DNA of 64,000 bases from Burkholderiales bacterium. GTDB taxonomy: Bacteria; Pseudomonadota; Gammaproteobacteria; Burkholderiales; Burkholderiaceae_C. Below, one piece after another: positions 1 to 9,326 of the stretch. The translations under genes and the position numbers were made by a program. The stretch spans positions 1-64,000 of the forward strand of contig CANHVY010000016.1 in the NCBI GenBank assembly GCA_947464185.1, read 5' to 3'. The notes below the pieces were generated by a model that worked only from the letters and a program-made list of their open reading frames with translations, ran no database searches and was not told the DNA's origin. How positions within the stretch are numbered: the first letter of the stretch is position 1; each line of letters starts with the position of its first letter.

Positions 1-999
1 GAACAGCCGCCGGTCGATATGTTCCACCGTGGCCCGTGGCCCGGTGTTTGCGCTCACGCCAACGCCCAGCACGAGTTGCTGGCGCGCAGATTCCTCCACC
101 TGCACCGACACGGGCGCTGCCTCGGCCTGGTCCGGTGTGGCCTCCACCGCAACGCTGGCCCGCTCGAAAAGCCCGGACTTCTGCAGACGGTCCTGGAAGT
201 CCAGCAACAAGGTCTCGGTCAGAGGCGTTCCCGGCCCGAAGTTGGCCAGATGTCCCACGGTCTCCCGGTCGTGCAGGCGCAGGCCTTCCACCCGCAATTC
301 GCCGCTCCGGAACAGCGGCCCGGGGTCGGCAGCCAGGGACAGCCGGGCCTGCCCCAGTGCGGGGTCGATCTCGGCGCTGGTGCGGCTCCAGCCGGCGGCC
401 AGGTGCCCGCTGGCGCGCAGCCGGGCCAGGCTGTCGGTCTTCGCATCGGTCCAGGCCGGGTTGCGAAATGGCACGCCGCTCTTCAAGGGCCAGTGCTGAC
501 GCAGGCCCTGAAGAGTCTGCACCGCGTCGGCGCGGCCGGCTTGCACCGCCTCTCCCCACACGCCGGAGAACTGCAGGTCCACCTGGCTGATGGTGGTGCG
601 GCGCCCAGGGTTGAGTTGCAGGCGAAGGCGGGGAGGGGCGTCGGCCACTTCAGGCGCGCGCCGCTGGATCTGAATCTCAGGCTCGAAATAGCCCTCGGTC
701 TGCAGCAGCTCGCGTGCCTGTGCGGGCGCCGCGTCGATCAGGCGCGACAACTCGCTGTCACCCAGCCTTTCGCCCCGTGCCACCGTGGAAAGTCGCGCCA
801 GGTCCAGGTGGCGCTCCAGCAAGGCCCGCAGTTCCGGCGGCGCATCGATCTCGATCTCCAGGGCAGGCGGTCCTGCGGCCGCGACCGGGTCCGTCGCCGC
901 CGGGCTCGGCCCGCCCAACAGGGCACATCCGCTGCCTGCCAGAGCGGCCGCAACCAGCAGCAGATGGCTCAGGCAGCGGGCTGGCGAGAGCCGCGTCAT
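1..999 (-). CDS. TamA-like outer membrane assembly factor (partial, C-terminus off window)
   Basis: The frame is open from the ATG at 999 down to base 1, giving 333 residues without a stop, so the gene continues beyond the left edge. A hydrophobic N-terminal segment ending in GSGC looks like a signal peptide with a weak lipobox. After it come POTRA-like stretches (for example RVEGLRLHDRETVG and GTPLTETLLLDFQDRL), and the visible end, VLGVGVSANTGPRATVEH, is where the Omp85 barrel begins in TamA-family proteins. TamA is the outer membrane half of the translocation and assembly module. The start codon overlaps the stop of the VWA gene (996-998), so the two are translationally coupled. The family call rests on remembered similarity; TamA versus another Omp85 paralogue cannot be separated without the barrel. 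Confidence 0.72.
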   Translation of the reverse strand, partial: MTRLSPARCLSHLLLVAAALAGSGCALLGGPSPAATDPVAAAGPPALEIEIDAPPELRALLERHLDLARLSTVARGERLGDSELSRLIDAAPAQARELLQTEGYFEPEIQIQRRAPEVADAPPRLRLQLNPGRRTTISQVDLQFSGVWGEAVQAGRADAVQTLQGLRQHWPLKSGVPFRNPAWTDAKTDSLARLRASGHLAAGWSRTSAEIDPALGQARLSLAADPGPLFRSGELRVEGLRLHDRETVGHLANFGPGTPLTETLLLDFQDRLQKSGLFERASVAVEATPDQAEAAPVSVQVEESARQQLVLGVGVSANTGPRATVEHIDRRLF

Positions 1000-2180
1000 T
1001 TGGTCAGCAACCGCATCGCCCCTTCCAGTCCGGCCAGCGTCAGCGGGAACATGCGCTGGCTCATCAACTGCTGCACGATGGCGATGCTCTGCCGGTACTG
1101 CCACACGCCCTGCGGCTCGGGGTTGATCCAGGCGAATTTCGGGAAGGCGTGGGTCAGGCGCTGCAGCCACTCGGCCCCCGGCTCCTCGTTGTTGTATTCC
1201 ACGCTGCCACCGGGCTGCAGGATCTCGTACGGGCTCATGGTGGCGTCGCCCACGAAGATCAGCTTGTAGTCCTTGTTGTACTTGCGGATCACGTCCCAGG
1301 TCGGGAACTTCTCGCTGAAGCGGCGACGGTTGTTCTTCCACATGAAGTCGTACACGCAGTTGTGGAAGTAATAGAACTCCAGGTGCTTGAACTCGGTCTT
1401 GGCGGCGCTGAACAACTCCTCAACGCGGTGGATATGTTCGTCCATGGTGCCGCCCACATCCATGAGCAACAGCACTTTCACGCGGTTGTGGCGCTCGGGC
1501 ACGAGCTTGATGTCCAGCATGCCCGCATTCGCGGCCGTGCTGTGGATGGTGTCGTCGAGATCGAGTTCCTCGGCGGCGCCTTCGCGGGCGAAGCGGCGCA
1601 GGCGGCGCAGCGCCACCTTGATGTTGCGCGTGCCCAGCTCCTTGGTGTCGTCGTAGTCCTTGTAGGCGCGCTGGTCCCAGACTTTCACCGCGCTGCGGTT
1701 GCGCCCCTTGTCCTGCCCGATGCGTATGCCCTGGGGGTTGTAGCCGTAGGCGCCGAACGGGCTGGTGCCTCCCGTGCCGATCATGCGGTTGCCCCCTTCG
1801 TGACGCTCCTTCTGCTCCTCGAAGCGCTTCTTCAGGGTCTGCATCAGCTCGTCCCAGCCCATCTTCTCGATGGCCGCCTTCTCCTCGGGCGAGAGCTCAA
1901 GCTCCAGCGTCTTGCGCAGCCACTCCAGCGGCACGTCCTGCGTGAAGTCGGTCAGCAGTTCCACCCCCTTGAAGTAGGCAGAGAACGCACGGTCGAACTT
2001 GTCGAAGTTCGCCTCATCCTTGACCAGCGCCGTACGCGACAGGAAGTAGAACTTGTCCACGCTCGGGCCGCCGTCGTCATCGATCACGCCGGCCTTCAGC
2101 GCCTCCAGCAGCGTGAGGTATTCCTTCACGGACACGGGCAACTTGGCCGCGCGCAGCGTGTAGAAGAAGTTGATCAGCAT
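996..2180 (-). CDS. CoxE-type VWA domain protein
   Basis: 394 residues starting at MLINFFYTLRAAKLPVSVKE, the usual N-terminus of this family; upstream codons in frame are antisense to the S9 peptidase and were not used. The C-terminal half is a von Willebrand A domain with a degenerate MIDAS, LLLMDVGGTMDEHI, typical of the CoxE-like group, where DxGGT replaces DxSxS. Proteins of this type work with a MoxR AAA+ ATPase as a chaperone pair for cofactor insertion or complex maturation. The probable partner MoxR gene lies on the same strand at 4914-5756, with two unrelated genes in between. Cytoplasmic, no signal peptide. The target is unknown. Confidence 0.85.
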   Translation of the reverse strand: MLINFFYTLRAAKLPVSVKEYLTLLEALKAGVIDDDGGPSVDKFYFLSRTALVKDEANFDKFDRAFSAYFKGVELLTDFTQDVPLEWLRKTLELELSPEEKAAIEKMGWDELMQTLKKRFEEQKERHEGGNRMIGTGGTSPFGAYGYNPQGIRIGQDKGRNRSAVKVWDQRAYKDYDDTKELGTRNIKVALRRLRRFAREGAAEELDLDDTIHSTAANAGMLDIKLVPERHNRVKVLLLMDVGGTMDEHIHRVEELFSAAKTEFKHLEFYYFHNCVYDFMWKNNRRRFSEKFPTWDVIRKYNKDYKLIFVGDATMSPYEILQPGGSVEYNNEEPGAEWLQRLTHAFPKFAWINPEPQGVWQYRQSIAIVQQLMSQRMFPLTLAGLEGAMRLLTK

Positions 2181-2187
2181 GGTGTGC

Positions 2188-4305
2188 TCATCCTTGGCGC
2201 CTGGCCGATCTGGAGGACGCCCGACCCATGGCGCCCTTCGGTGACCGCGCGGCAGCGTGTGCCCGTGACGGATGCGCCGGATCGTATGCACGCAACCAGT
2301 CGAAGAACTCCCCGTACCACTGGCGGCTGTTGCGCGGCTTGAGAATCCAGTGGTTCTCATCCGGGAACCACAGCAGCCGGGCGTCCACGCCAAGTGCCTT
2401 GAGTGTGTTGTAGTAGGCCAGACCCTGGGCGTCGGGCACGCGATAGTCCAGGGCGCCGTGGATCACCAGCGTGGGGGTGCGCATGCCGGCGGCATGGGCA
2501 TGCGGGCTTTGGCTGTGGACCTTGGCCATGTCGTCCCAATACCAGGCACCCAGTTCCTTGGAGTGCCAGTAGTAGGCGTCGTCGGCGAACATGCCGGTCC
2601 AGTCGAAGCAGCCGGCGTGGCAGATGTAGGCCTGGTAACGGCCGGGCTTCACATGCGCGTTCATCCACGCCACCATGTAGCCGCCATAGCTGCCACCGGT
2701 GGCAAAGACGCGCTTGCGGTCGACCCAGGGCTTCTTCAGCAGCACGTCGGTGGCGGCCTCGATGTCCTGCAGCTCGAGCTCACCCCAGCGGTGGGTGATG
2801 CTGTCCAGGAAGGCGTGACCGAAGCTGGACGAACCGTGGTAATTCACGCTGGCCACCACGTAGCCCTGCGCCGCGAAGGCGTGGGTGTTCCAGCGGTAAT
2901 GCCAGGTGTCGCCCGCCGCGGTGTGCGGCCCGCCGTGGATGTTGTGCATCAGCGGGTGCTTGCGCTTGCGGTCGAAGCCCGGCGGGAAGGTCAGCCACAC
3001 CTGCACCTGTTCGCCCAGGGCCCCGGTGATCCAGGTCTCCTCGGTGGTGCCGAAGTCCAGCGTGGACAGCAGTTTGTCGTTGAACTGTTCGATGCGCCGC
3101 GCCTGCAAGGCCCCAGAGGCTCCCGGGTTGTGCGCATGGACGCGCCCTGGGTACTGCGCCGAATCTGCCAGCGTCACCAACTGCCCGGCGGCCAGGTCGT
3201 AGGTGTGCACGCAGCCGCCTTCGATGGCCACTGCACATTGGCGCGCACCGAGCTCGAATTGCCACAGGTGGCGCCGGCCCTGGTGCTCGGCGCACAGCAG
3301 AACCGCGTCTGCTGCGTCGGTCCAGCGCAGCGGCGCGTGCACCGCGTGGTCCCATTGGGCGCTGACAACGTCCCACCGACTGCCCATGCGCTCCCACACC
3401 GCCAAATGCCCCGGCATCGTGTGCTTCAGGCCCTGGTGATTGGCGACGAAGGCAATGCGCTGGCCGTCCGGGCTGTAGCTGGGGGCGGAGAAATCCCAGT
3501 CCGCGTCCTGGGCAATGACCTGGATGTCCCCGCTCCTGAGGTCCATCTCGGCCAACGCATAGCGGCCGTCGCCTCGCTTCTGCGTTGCCGGGTCGAAAGC
3601 GAAGACCAGGCGGCGCCCGTCAGGTGAGATGTCAAAGCACTGGGCGTCCGGCTCCGTGCGGTTGAGCTCGTAGGCCGTGCCTTCAAACAGATCGCGCACG
3701 CGGCCGGTGGCCACGTCCATCAGGTGGAGGTGGGCCACCCGTCCCATGGGGAGCTGGTGGTCCCAGTGGCGGTACTGCGCCTGGCTGGTGGCGTAGCCGG
3801 TCTCCTTGCGCTTGCTGAACTCCGCATGGCGTCTGGCCTGGGCTGCCGAGCCCCGCAGTTCGGGCCATACCCAGGAGACGAAGACCACCTGGCGGCCGTT
3901 AGGGCACCAGCGGAAGGCCTCCACGCCCGTGGCCACGTTGCCCGCGCGCTGTGCCTCGCCGCCGTCCACCGGGATCAGGTACAGCTGCGGCGTCTCGTCA
4001 CGCGCACCTTCCTGATCCCGCTTGGCGATGAAGCCGATGCGGTCTCCCGCGGGGCTGAACCGGGGTTGGCCGTCCTTGTCACCGCAGGAGGTCAGTCGTC
4101 GGGGCTGCCCCCCCAGCGTGGACAACAGCCACAGGCTGCTCGAGGACTTGTTGTCTTCCATCGAGTACGAAGTGAGCGCGGCCACCGCCTGCGATCCATC
4201 AGGCGACAGGCTGGGGGCGCCCAGACGGTCCAGCTGCCACAGGTGCTCGACGGTGAAGCGTGTCTTCTTACGGACGCCGGCCGGGCCGGTGGCTCGCGCG
4301 CTCAT
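2188..4305 (-). CDS. S9 family serine peptidase (acylaminoacyl-peptidase / oligopeptidase type)
   Basis: 705 residues, the usual size for S9 peptidases. The N-terminal two thirds is a beta-propeller with repeated LSPDG, FSPAGDR, ISPDGRR and YSPDGQR blades. The C-terminal alpha/beta-hydrolase domain has the nucleophile motif GGSYGGYM near residue 538, the acid in HGALDYRVP near 616 and the histidine in PDENHW near 650, so the triad is complete. No signal peptide is visible, so a cytoplasmic peptide-degrading role is likely. The ATG at 4305 lies just past the GNAT gene's stop at 4309, and the VWA gene follows after 7 bases, so it is embedded in the MoxR/VWA operon. The last 25 residues are basic and low-complexity. 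Confidence 0.88.
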   Translation of the reverse strand: MSARATGPAGVRKKTRFTVEHLWQLDRLGAPSLSPDGSQAVAALTSYSMEDNKSSSSLWLLSTLGGQPRRLTSCGDKDGQPRFSPAGDRIGFIAKRDQEGARDETPQLYLIPVDGGEAQRAGNVATGVEAFRWCPNGRQVVFVSWVWPELRGSAAQARRHAEFSKRKETGYATSQAQYRHWDHQLPMGRVAHLHLMDVATGRVRDLFEGTAYELNRTEPDAQCFDISPDGRRLVFAFDPATQKRGDGRYALAEMDLRSGDIQVIAQDADWDFSAPSYSPDGQRIAFVANHQGLKHTMPGHLAVWERMGSRWDVVSAQWDHAVHAPLRWTDAADAVLLCAEHQGRRHLWQFELGARQCAVAIEGGCVHTYDLAAGQLVTLADSAQYPGRVHAHNPGASGALQARRIEQFNDKLLSTLDFGTTEETWITGALGEQVQVWLTFPPGFDRKRKHPLMHNIHGGPHTAAGDTWHYRWNTHAFAAQGYVVASVNYHGSSSFGHAFLDSITHRWGELELQDIEAATDVLLKKPWVDRKRVFATGGSYGGYMVAWMNAHVKPGRYQAYICHAGCFDWTGMFADDAYYWHSKELGAWYWDDMAKVHSQSPHAHAAGMRTPTLVIHGALDYRVPDAQGLAYYNTLKALGVDARLLWFPDENHWILKPRNSRQWYGEFFDWLRAYDPAHPSRAHAAARSPKGAMGRASSRSARRQG

Positions 4306-4308
4306 GGG

Positions 4309-4908
4309 TCAGCGGCTGCGCGCAAGCTGGAAGTCGAGATGTGTCTTCACCACCGGCCACTCCGCCGCGGTGATGCTGTAGACAGCGGTGTCGCGCAAGG
4401 TGCCGCCGTGTCCGATCTGGTGCGCCCGCAGGATGCCGTCCAGCTGCGCGCCCAGGCGCTCGATGGCGCGGCGGCTCTGGGTGTTCAGGCGGTGCGTGCG
4501 GAACTCCACGGCGATGCACTGCAGGCTTTCGAAGGCGTGGCCCAGCAGCATGCGCTTGCACTCTGTGTTCAGCGCAGAGCGCTGCGTGCTCTGCGCATAC
4601 CAGGTGCTGCCGATCTCCACCCTGCGGTTGGGTGCGTCGACGTTCATGTAGGTCGTCATGCCCACGATGCGGCCGGTGGCATCGGCGACGGTGAAGGGCA
4701 GCATCAGGCCTTGCGCCTGCAGCTTCAGGCGCCGCTCGATCTCGGCTTTCATGCCTTCAGGCGATGGCACCGCGGTGTACCAGAGCTTCCAGAGCTCGCC
4801 GTCTCTGACGGCATCGCTCAAGCCTGCTGCGTGTTCCGGTGCCAGGGGCAGCAGCTGCGCATGCCCACCGGCCATCTGCAGGGGTTCGATCCAGGAGCTG
4901 GTCATCAT
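4309..4908 (-). CDS. GNAT family N-acetyltransferase (RimJ/RimL-like)
   Basis: 199 residues. The fold order of the RimJ/RimL-type GNAT group is readable: a beta strand LPFTVADATGRIVGMTTYMN, the substrate strand RVEIGSTWYA, a helix around LLGHAFES, and AVEFRTHRLNTQSRRAIERLGAQLDGILR, the classic C-terminal half in which a second strand precedes N-x2-S-x3-I-x2-LG. These enzymes transfer acetyl from acetyl-CoA to N-terminal amines of proteins or small molecules; the substrate here is not predictable. Two ATGs lie in tandem at 4908 and 4905. The stop is 5 bases from the MoxR gene's stop side, and the spacing fits one operon. Confidence 0.85.
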   Translation of the reverse strand: MMTSSWIEPLQMAGGHAQLLPLAPEHAAGLSDAVRDGELWKLWYTAVPSPEGMKAEIERRLKLQAQGLMLPFTVADATGRIVGMTTYMNVDAPNRRVEIGSTWYAQSTQRSALNTECKRMLLGHAFESLQCIAVEFRTHRLNTQSRRAIERLGAQLDGILRAHQIGHGGTLRDTAVYSITAAEWPVVKTHLDFQLARSR

Positions 4909-4913
4909 GGCAC

Positions 4914-5756
4914 TCAGCGATGGTTGCGTTGCATGAAGACCAGTTTCTCGAACAGCGTGACGTCCTGCTCGTTCTTCAGCAAGGCGCCCACCAGGGGGGG
5001 CACCGCCACCTTGTCGTCCTTGATCTGCAGCACTTCCAGCGGGATGTCTTCGGCCACCAGCAGCTTCAGCCAGTCCAGCAGCTCTGAGGTGCTGGGCTTC
5101 TTCTTCAGACCAGGAAGGTTGCGTACGTCATAGAAGGTCTTCAGGGCTGCGCTCAGCAACTCTTTCTTCAGTCCGGGGAAATGCACGTCCACGATGGCCT
5201 GCATCGTGGGCGCGTCAGGGAACTTGATGTAGTGGAAGAAGCACCGGCGCAGGAAGGCGTCTGGCAACTCCTTCTCATTGTTGGAAGTGATGAACACCAG
5301 GGGACGGTGCCGCGCCTTGATGAGTTCGCGCGTCTCGTAGACGTAGAACTCCATGCGGTCGATCTCGCGCAGCAGATCGTTAGGAAACTCGATGTCGGCC
5401 TTGTCGATCTCATCGATCAGCAAGGCCACGGGCTGGTCGGCGGTGAAGGCCTGCCAGAGAACGCCCTTGACGATGTAGTTCTGGATGTCCTTCACCTTCT
5501 CGTCGCCGAGTTGGCTGTCGCGCAGTCGGCTGACGGCGTCGTACTCGTAGAGGCCCTGCTGGGCCTTGGTGGTGCTCTTGACGTGCCACTGCAGCAACGG
5601 CATGTCGAGCGCCTGCGCCACCTCTTCGGCCAGCATGGTCTTGCCGGTGCCGGGTTCGCCCTTGACCAGCAGAGGACGCTTCAGGGTGAGGGCCGCGTTG
5701 ACGGCCATCATGAGGTCGTCGGTGGCGACGTATTGGTCGGAGCCCTTGAATTTCAT
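4914..5756 (-). CDS. MoxR family AAA+ ATPase
   Basis: 280 residues with Walker A GEPGTGKT at 33-40, Walker B ALLIDEIDKAD at 111-121, sensor 1 in FITSNNEKELPDAFLRRC and the C-terminal lid helices expected of the MoxR group. MoxR proteins are chaperone-like ATPases that usually act with a VWA protein on cofactor insertion or assembly of another complex. This is the first gene of the minus-strand run that continues through the acetyltransferase, S9 peptidase, VWA protein and TamA-like gene with gaps of 17 bases or less. The ATG at 5756 precedes a conserved MKFKGSDQYVATDDL start. The substrate is unknown. Confidence 0.93.
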   Translation of the reverse strand: MKFKGSDQYVATDDLMMAVNAALTLKRPLLVKGEPGTGKTMLAEEVAQALDMPLLQWHVKSTTKAQQGLYEYDAVSRLRDSQLGDEKVKDIQNYIVKGVLWQAFTADQPVALLIDEIDKADIEFPNDLLREIDRMEFYVYETRELIKARHRPLVFITSNNEKELPDAFLRRCFFHYIKFPDAPTMQAIVDVHFPGLKKELLSAALKTFYDVRNLPGLKKKPSTSELLDWLKLLVAEDIPLEVLQIKDDKVAVPPLVGALLKNEQDVTLFEKLVFMQRNHR

Positions 5757-5914
5757 GTTGGCGTGCGGCGGTTTGGGTGAACGGCTCTTCGGGGGCGAGC
5801 GGGGTCAGGGGTGGAATATCGGGTTTGCGCGAGGGGAAGCGAGACGGCGCTGACGTCACGCTTCGGCAGGTTGCACCACCCGCCTGCGCGACAGGTCAAT
5901 GTCCAGTTTCAGTA

Positions 5915-5933
5915 TATAGGCCCCCCCTATAAT
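5915..5933. promoter_or_regulatory. CsoR/FrmR-like operator overlapping a TATAAT box
   Basis: TATAGG (5915-5920) and CCTATA (5926-5931) form a perfect inverted repeat around a C-tract, and the right half runs into TATAAT at 5928-5933, a perfect sigma-70 -10 hexamer. A G/C tract flanked by TATA halves is the remembered signature of DUF156 (CsoR/RcnR/FrmR) metal- or formaldehyde-responsive repressors. The box faces the cytochrome c gene, with a leader of about 110 bases. The stretch 5757-6048 holds no gene that I can support. No DUF156 regulator gene is present in the window. Confidence 0.5.
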
Positions 5934-6048
5934 GGAAGGGCGTTGCAAGCGCCGGTGGCGGTGCTCGCTGACCGCGAGATTTCTCACCCCGCCGGCAACA
6001 GCCCAGGCGCTGCGGTGAACAGACCAAGAGATTCCGAGGGTAGCTTTC

Positions 6049-6693
6049 ATGATCAGAGCGTTGACCGTGTCGCTGGCATTGGCTGGCATGTCCCTGACTG
6101 CAGCGGCTCAGGACGCCAAGGCGGGTGAAAAGCTGGCGGCCAGCTGCATCGGCTGTCACGGCATCCCTGGCTACCAGTCGAGCTTCCCCGAGGTGCATCG
6201 GGTGCCGATGATCTCCGGGCAGAACGCCAAGTACATCGTGGCCGCGCTGCTGGCTTACCAGAAGGGCGAACGCAAGCACCCGACGATGAAGGGCATCGCA
6301 GGTTCCCTGACTGAGCAGCAAATGGCCGACCTGGGCGCCTTCTACGAGCAGCACGGCAAGAGCAGTGTGGTGGCGGTGGCCCAGACGGCCAAGGCGCCGT
6401 CGGCAGAGGTGAAGGCGCTGCTGGAGAAAGGCGCTTGCGCCTCGTGCCACGGGGCAGATTTCAACAAGCCCATCGATGGCGCCTACCCGAAGATTGCCGG
6501 CCAGCATGCCGACTACCTCTACGTCGCGTTGAAGTCCTACAAGGTCGAAGGCAAGGCCACCTTGGGCCGTTCCAACGCCATCATGGCCGGCCAGGTCAAG
6601 GCCTTCAAGCCCAGCGAGCTCAAGGCGATGGCGCAGTACATCGGCTCCCTCCCGGGCGATCTCAAGACCGTTCCGCAGTCGAAGTTCCGCTGA
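6049..6693 (+). CDS. Diheme class I cytochrome c (c4-like)
   Basis: 214 residues with a Sec signal peptide ([21 protein letters not shown]) and two haem-binding motifs, CIGCH at 33-37 and CASCH at 130-134, in two similar domains of about 95 residues each, the arrangement of cytochrome c4. Axial methionines are plausible in [11 protein letters not shown] and in [11 protein letters not shown]. Such proteins are periplasmic electron carriers to terminal oxidases. A GAGGG ribosome site precedes the ATG. The promoter region carries a CsoR/FrmR-like operator. The 3' end overlaps the convergent copper ATPase gene by 32 bases. Confidence 0.92.
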   Translation: MIRALTVSLALAGMSLTAAAQDAKAGEKLAASCIGCHGIPGYQSSFPEVHRVPMISGQNAKYIVAALLAYQKGERKHPTMKGIAGSLTEQQMADLGAFYEQHGKSSVVAVAQTAKAPSAEVKALLEKGACASCHGADFNKPIDGAYPKIAGQHADYLYVALKSYKVEGKATLGRSNAIMAGQVKAFKPSELKAMAQYIGSLPGDLKTVPQSKFR

Positions 6694-8995
6694 TCTCAGC
6701 GCATGACGGTCGCCAGCGCCGCAGCGTCAGGGCGTTGGTGATGACGCTGACGCTGGACATGGCCATGGCCGCACCGGCCACCATGGGGCTCAGCAGCCCC
6801 AGGGCCGCCAGCGGGATGCCCACCACGTTGTAGGCGAACGCCCACGAAAGGTTCTGGCGCAGCTTGCGCCTGATGGCCCAGGAAAGCTCCCAAGCGTCCA
6901 CCACTGCGGCCGGGTCGCCCCTGAGCAGGGTCAGGCCGGCGGTCGCGACGGCAACATCGGTGCCGGCACCCTCTGCGGCCATGGCCAGGCCCACGTCGGC
7001 AGCAGCCAGCGCCGGGGCGTCGTTGACGCCATCGCCCACCATGGCCACGCCCTCGCCCGCGGGCAGCCCGCCTTTCAATTCGCCCACCACCCGGGCCTTG
7101 TCGCCCGGCAGCACCTCGGCGCGTACCTCGTCGATGCCCAATGTGCGTGCCATGGACTCGGCGGCGCCTTGGTTGTCACCGCTGACCATGACCACCCGCA
7201 GCCCCCGGGCCCGCAGCCGGGCGATGGCCTGCGCCGCACCGGCCTTGGCCTGGTCGCCAAAGGTCAGCAGTCCCAGTACCTGGGCTTGTCCCAGGCCCTG
7301 GCCAACCTCTGCGCTTCCAGGCGTGAACAGCCAGGACACCGTCTGGCCCGAGGCGGCGGCCTGCGCTGCCTGAGGCTGCAGCGGTCCTGGTTCCAGGCTG
7401 CTCTCGCTCAGCCAGCGTGTGCTGCCCAGTCGCAACAGGCGACCTTGCACCCAGGCCTCGACGCCGCGGCCGGCCACCACCTGAAGACTGCTGACCTCTG
7501 GCACGCGAACCTCGTCATGGCCTGGGGTTTCCTGCGGAGCCTGAGCCGCCTCGGTGGCCGGCTTGGTGCCCGCAGCAACCCCATGGGCGGCTGCAGCCTC
7601 CAGCACCGCCCGTGCCAGGGGATGGTCGTTGCCTGATTGCAGTGCGGCGGCCCAGCGCAGCAGCCGGGCGTCGTCTTCCGCCACGCCTGACACCGAGGCC
7701 CAGGCGGTCAGCCGTGGACGGCCTTGGGTCAGGGTGCCGGTCTTGTCGAAGGCGACGATGCGCACCGTGCGCAAGGTCTCCAGCGCCTGGGCATCGCGCA
7801 CCAGGATGCCACGGCGCGCGGCCATGCCAGTGCCCACCATCAGCGTGGCCGGCGTGGCCAGGCCCAGGGCGCAGGGGCAGGCGATGACCAGCACCGACAC
7901 GGCGTTCAAGATGGCGGCCACGGCATCGCCGCGCAGCAGCCACCAGGCCAGGCCCGTGACCAGCGCGATCACGATCACCGCCGGCACGAACACCGCACTG
8001 ACCTTGTCCACCAGTTGCTGGATGGGGGCCTTGTGGGCCTGGGCCGATTCCACCAGGCGCACGATGCGGGCCAGTTGCGTCTCGGCCCCGATGGCGGTGG
8101 TGCGCACCACGACCAGGCCCTCGAGGTTCAGCCCGCCGCCAGTGACCTGTTGTCCCACCTCGCGCGCCACGGGCAGGCTCTCGCCCGTGAGCAGCGATTC
8201 GTCCAGGTGCGTGCGGCCTTCGATGATCTGGCCATCGGTGGGCAGCCGTTCACCGGGGCGCACCACCACCTCGGAGCCCACGCGCAGCGCCGACAGCGGC
8301 ACCTCGATTTCCACCCCCTCGCGGCGGATCCGCGCGGTCTCGGGTCGCAGTCGCCGCAGGGCCTCCAGCGACGCCAGCGTCTGGCGCTTGGCGCGGGCCT
8401 CCATCCATTTGCCCAGCATCACCAGCGTGATGACCGTGGCTGCGCTTTCGAAGTACAGGTGCGGCATCGCGCCCGGCGGGGCCTGCCACCACAGCGCCAG
8501 GCTTAAACCGAAGGCGGCCGTGGTGCCAATGGCCACCAGCAGGTCCATGTTGCCGGCCCGGGCCTTCAGGGCTGCCCACCCCGCGCGGTAGAAGCGCGCG
8601 CCCAGCCAGAACTGCACTGGCGCCGCCAGCAGGGCCTGCACCCAGGCCGGCCACATCCAGTGCTGGCCCAGCAGATCGCCCAGCATGGGCAGCATCAGGG
8701 GCAGCGACAGGGCAGCCGCCACGGCCACCTTCCAGCCCTCGTCATGCGGGCGGCGGTGCGGCTCCGCCAGCACGGCGGCGTCGGCCTGCACGATGCTGGC
8801 CTCGTAGCCCGCACGCTGCACGGCGGTGAGCAGTTGCTGCGGGTCCGTACCGGCTTCGGCCTGGACCTGCGCCTGCTCGGTCGCCAGGTTGACGCTGGCC
8901 GTTTGCACACCGGCCACGCGGACCAGGGCTTTCTCCACCCGGGCCACGCAAGAGGCGCAGGTCATGCCGTCGATGTTCAAGGTGTGCTCGACCAT
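6662..8995 (-). CDS. copA: Copper-translocating P1B-type ATPase
   Basis: 777 residues from the ATG at 8995 (another ATG at 9001 would add two). One N-terminal heavy-metal domain has GMTCASC near residues 10-16. The transmembrane metal-binding motif CPC is near residue 373, the phosphorylation motif DKTGT near 418 and the hinge [10 protein letters not shown] near 656, so the catalytic set is complete for a Cu+-exporting PIB-1 ATPase of the inner membrane. On the minus strand a TAGAGT hexamer at 9007-9002 sits seven bases before the 8995 ATG, suggesting a leaderless transcript and favouring that start. It is divergent from a CopZ-like chaperone gene 60 bases away and convergent with the cytochrome c gene. 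Confidence 0.94.
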   Translation of the reverse strand: MVEHTLNIDGMTCASCVARVEKALVRVAGVQTASVNLATEQAQVQAEAGTDPQQLLTAVQRAGYEASIVQADAAVLAEPHRRPHDEGWKVAVAAALSLPLMLPMLGDLLGQHWMWPAWVQALLAAPVQFWLGARFYRAGWAALKARAGNMDLLVAIGTTAAFGLSLALWWQAPPGAMPHLYFESAATVITLVMLGKWMEARAKRQTLASLEALRRLRPETARIRREGVEIEVPLSALRVGSEVVVRPGERLPTDGQIIEGRTHLDESLLTGESLPVAREVGQQVTGGGLNLEGLVVVRTTAIGAETQLARIVRLVESAQAHKAPIQQLVDKVSAVFVPAVIVIALVTGLAWWLLRGDAVAAILNAVSVLVIACPCALGLATPATLMVGTGMAARRGILVRDAQALETLRTVRIVAFDKTGTLTQGRPRLTAWASVSGVAEDDARLLRWAAALQSGNDHPLARAVLEAAAAHGVAAGTKPATEAAQAPQETPGHDEVRVPEVSSLQVVAGRGVEAWVQGRLLRLGSTRWLSESSLEPGPLQPQAAQAAASGQTVSWLFTPGSAEVGQGLGQAQVLGLLTFGDQAKAGAAQAIARLRARGLRVVMVSGDNQGAAESMARTLGIDEVRAEVLPGDKARVVGELKGGLPAGEGVAMVGDGVNDAPALAAADVGLAMAAEGAGTDVAVATAGLTLLRGDPAAVVDAWELSWAIRRKLRQNLSWAFAYNVVGIPLAALGLLSPMVAGAAMAMSSVSVITNALTLRRWRPSCAEISGTSTAERS

Positions 8996-9055
8996 GCGCA
9001 TACTCTAAGCCCGGGGCACTCGCTGCCTGCAGCATTGAACTTGACGAGGCACCAC

Positions 9056-9250
9056 ATGACCATCGAAATGACCCTGCCCGACATGACCTGCGGCCACTGC
9101 GCGAAGACCGTCACGGCCACCGTGCAACAGGTGGACCCGGCAGCACGGCTGACGATCGACCTGCCCACGCACAAGGTGGTGATCGAGTCGCAGTTGCCGC
9201 AGCAGGCCTTTTCCGCTGCGCTGACCGAAGAAGGTTATGCCCCTGCCTGA
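9056..9250 (+). CDS. CopZ-like heavy-metal-associated (HMA) domain chaperone
   Basis: 64 residues, one complete HMA fold. The metal motif is DMTCGHC at residues 9-15 (MxCxxC), and the ending EEGYAPA matches the last strand of the domain. Small HMA proteins of this kind carry Cu+ in the cytoplasm to the ATPase N-terminal domain. Its position, divergent from copA with only 60 bases between the starts, supports that partnership. The histidine between the two cysteines is common in betaproteobacterial members. Confidence 0.9.
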   Translation: MTIEMTLPDMTCGHCAKTVTATVQQVDPAARLTIDLPTHKVVIESQLPQQAFSAALTEEGYAPA

Positions 9251-9326
9251 CCGCGCCGCCTGCCCGGGCCATCAGGCCGCAGGTGTCTCGGCCGCTGGGC
9301 CGCTCAGGGTCTTCCGTGAAGGTGCT

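Noticed and set aside
714-2342. Long plus-strand open frame (542 codons) opposite the VWA gene
   Set aside because: Antisense shadow in GC-rich DNA; composition is low-complexity and the opposite strand has a clear domain protein.
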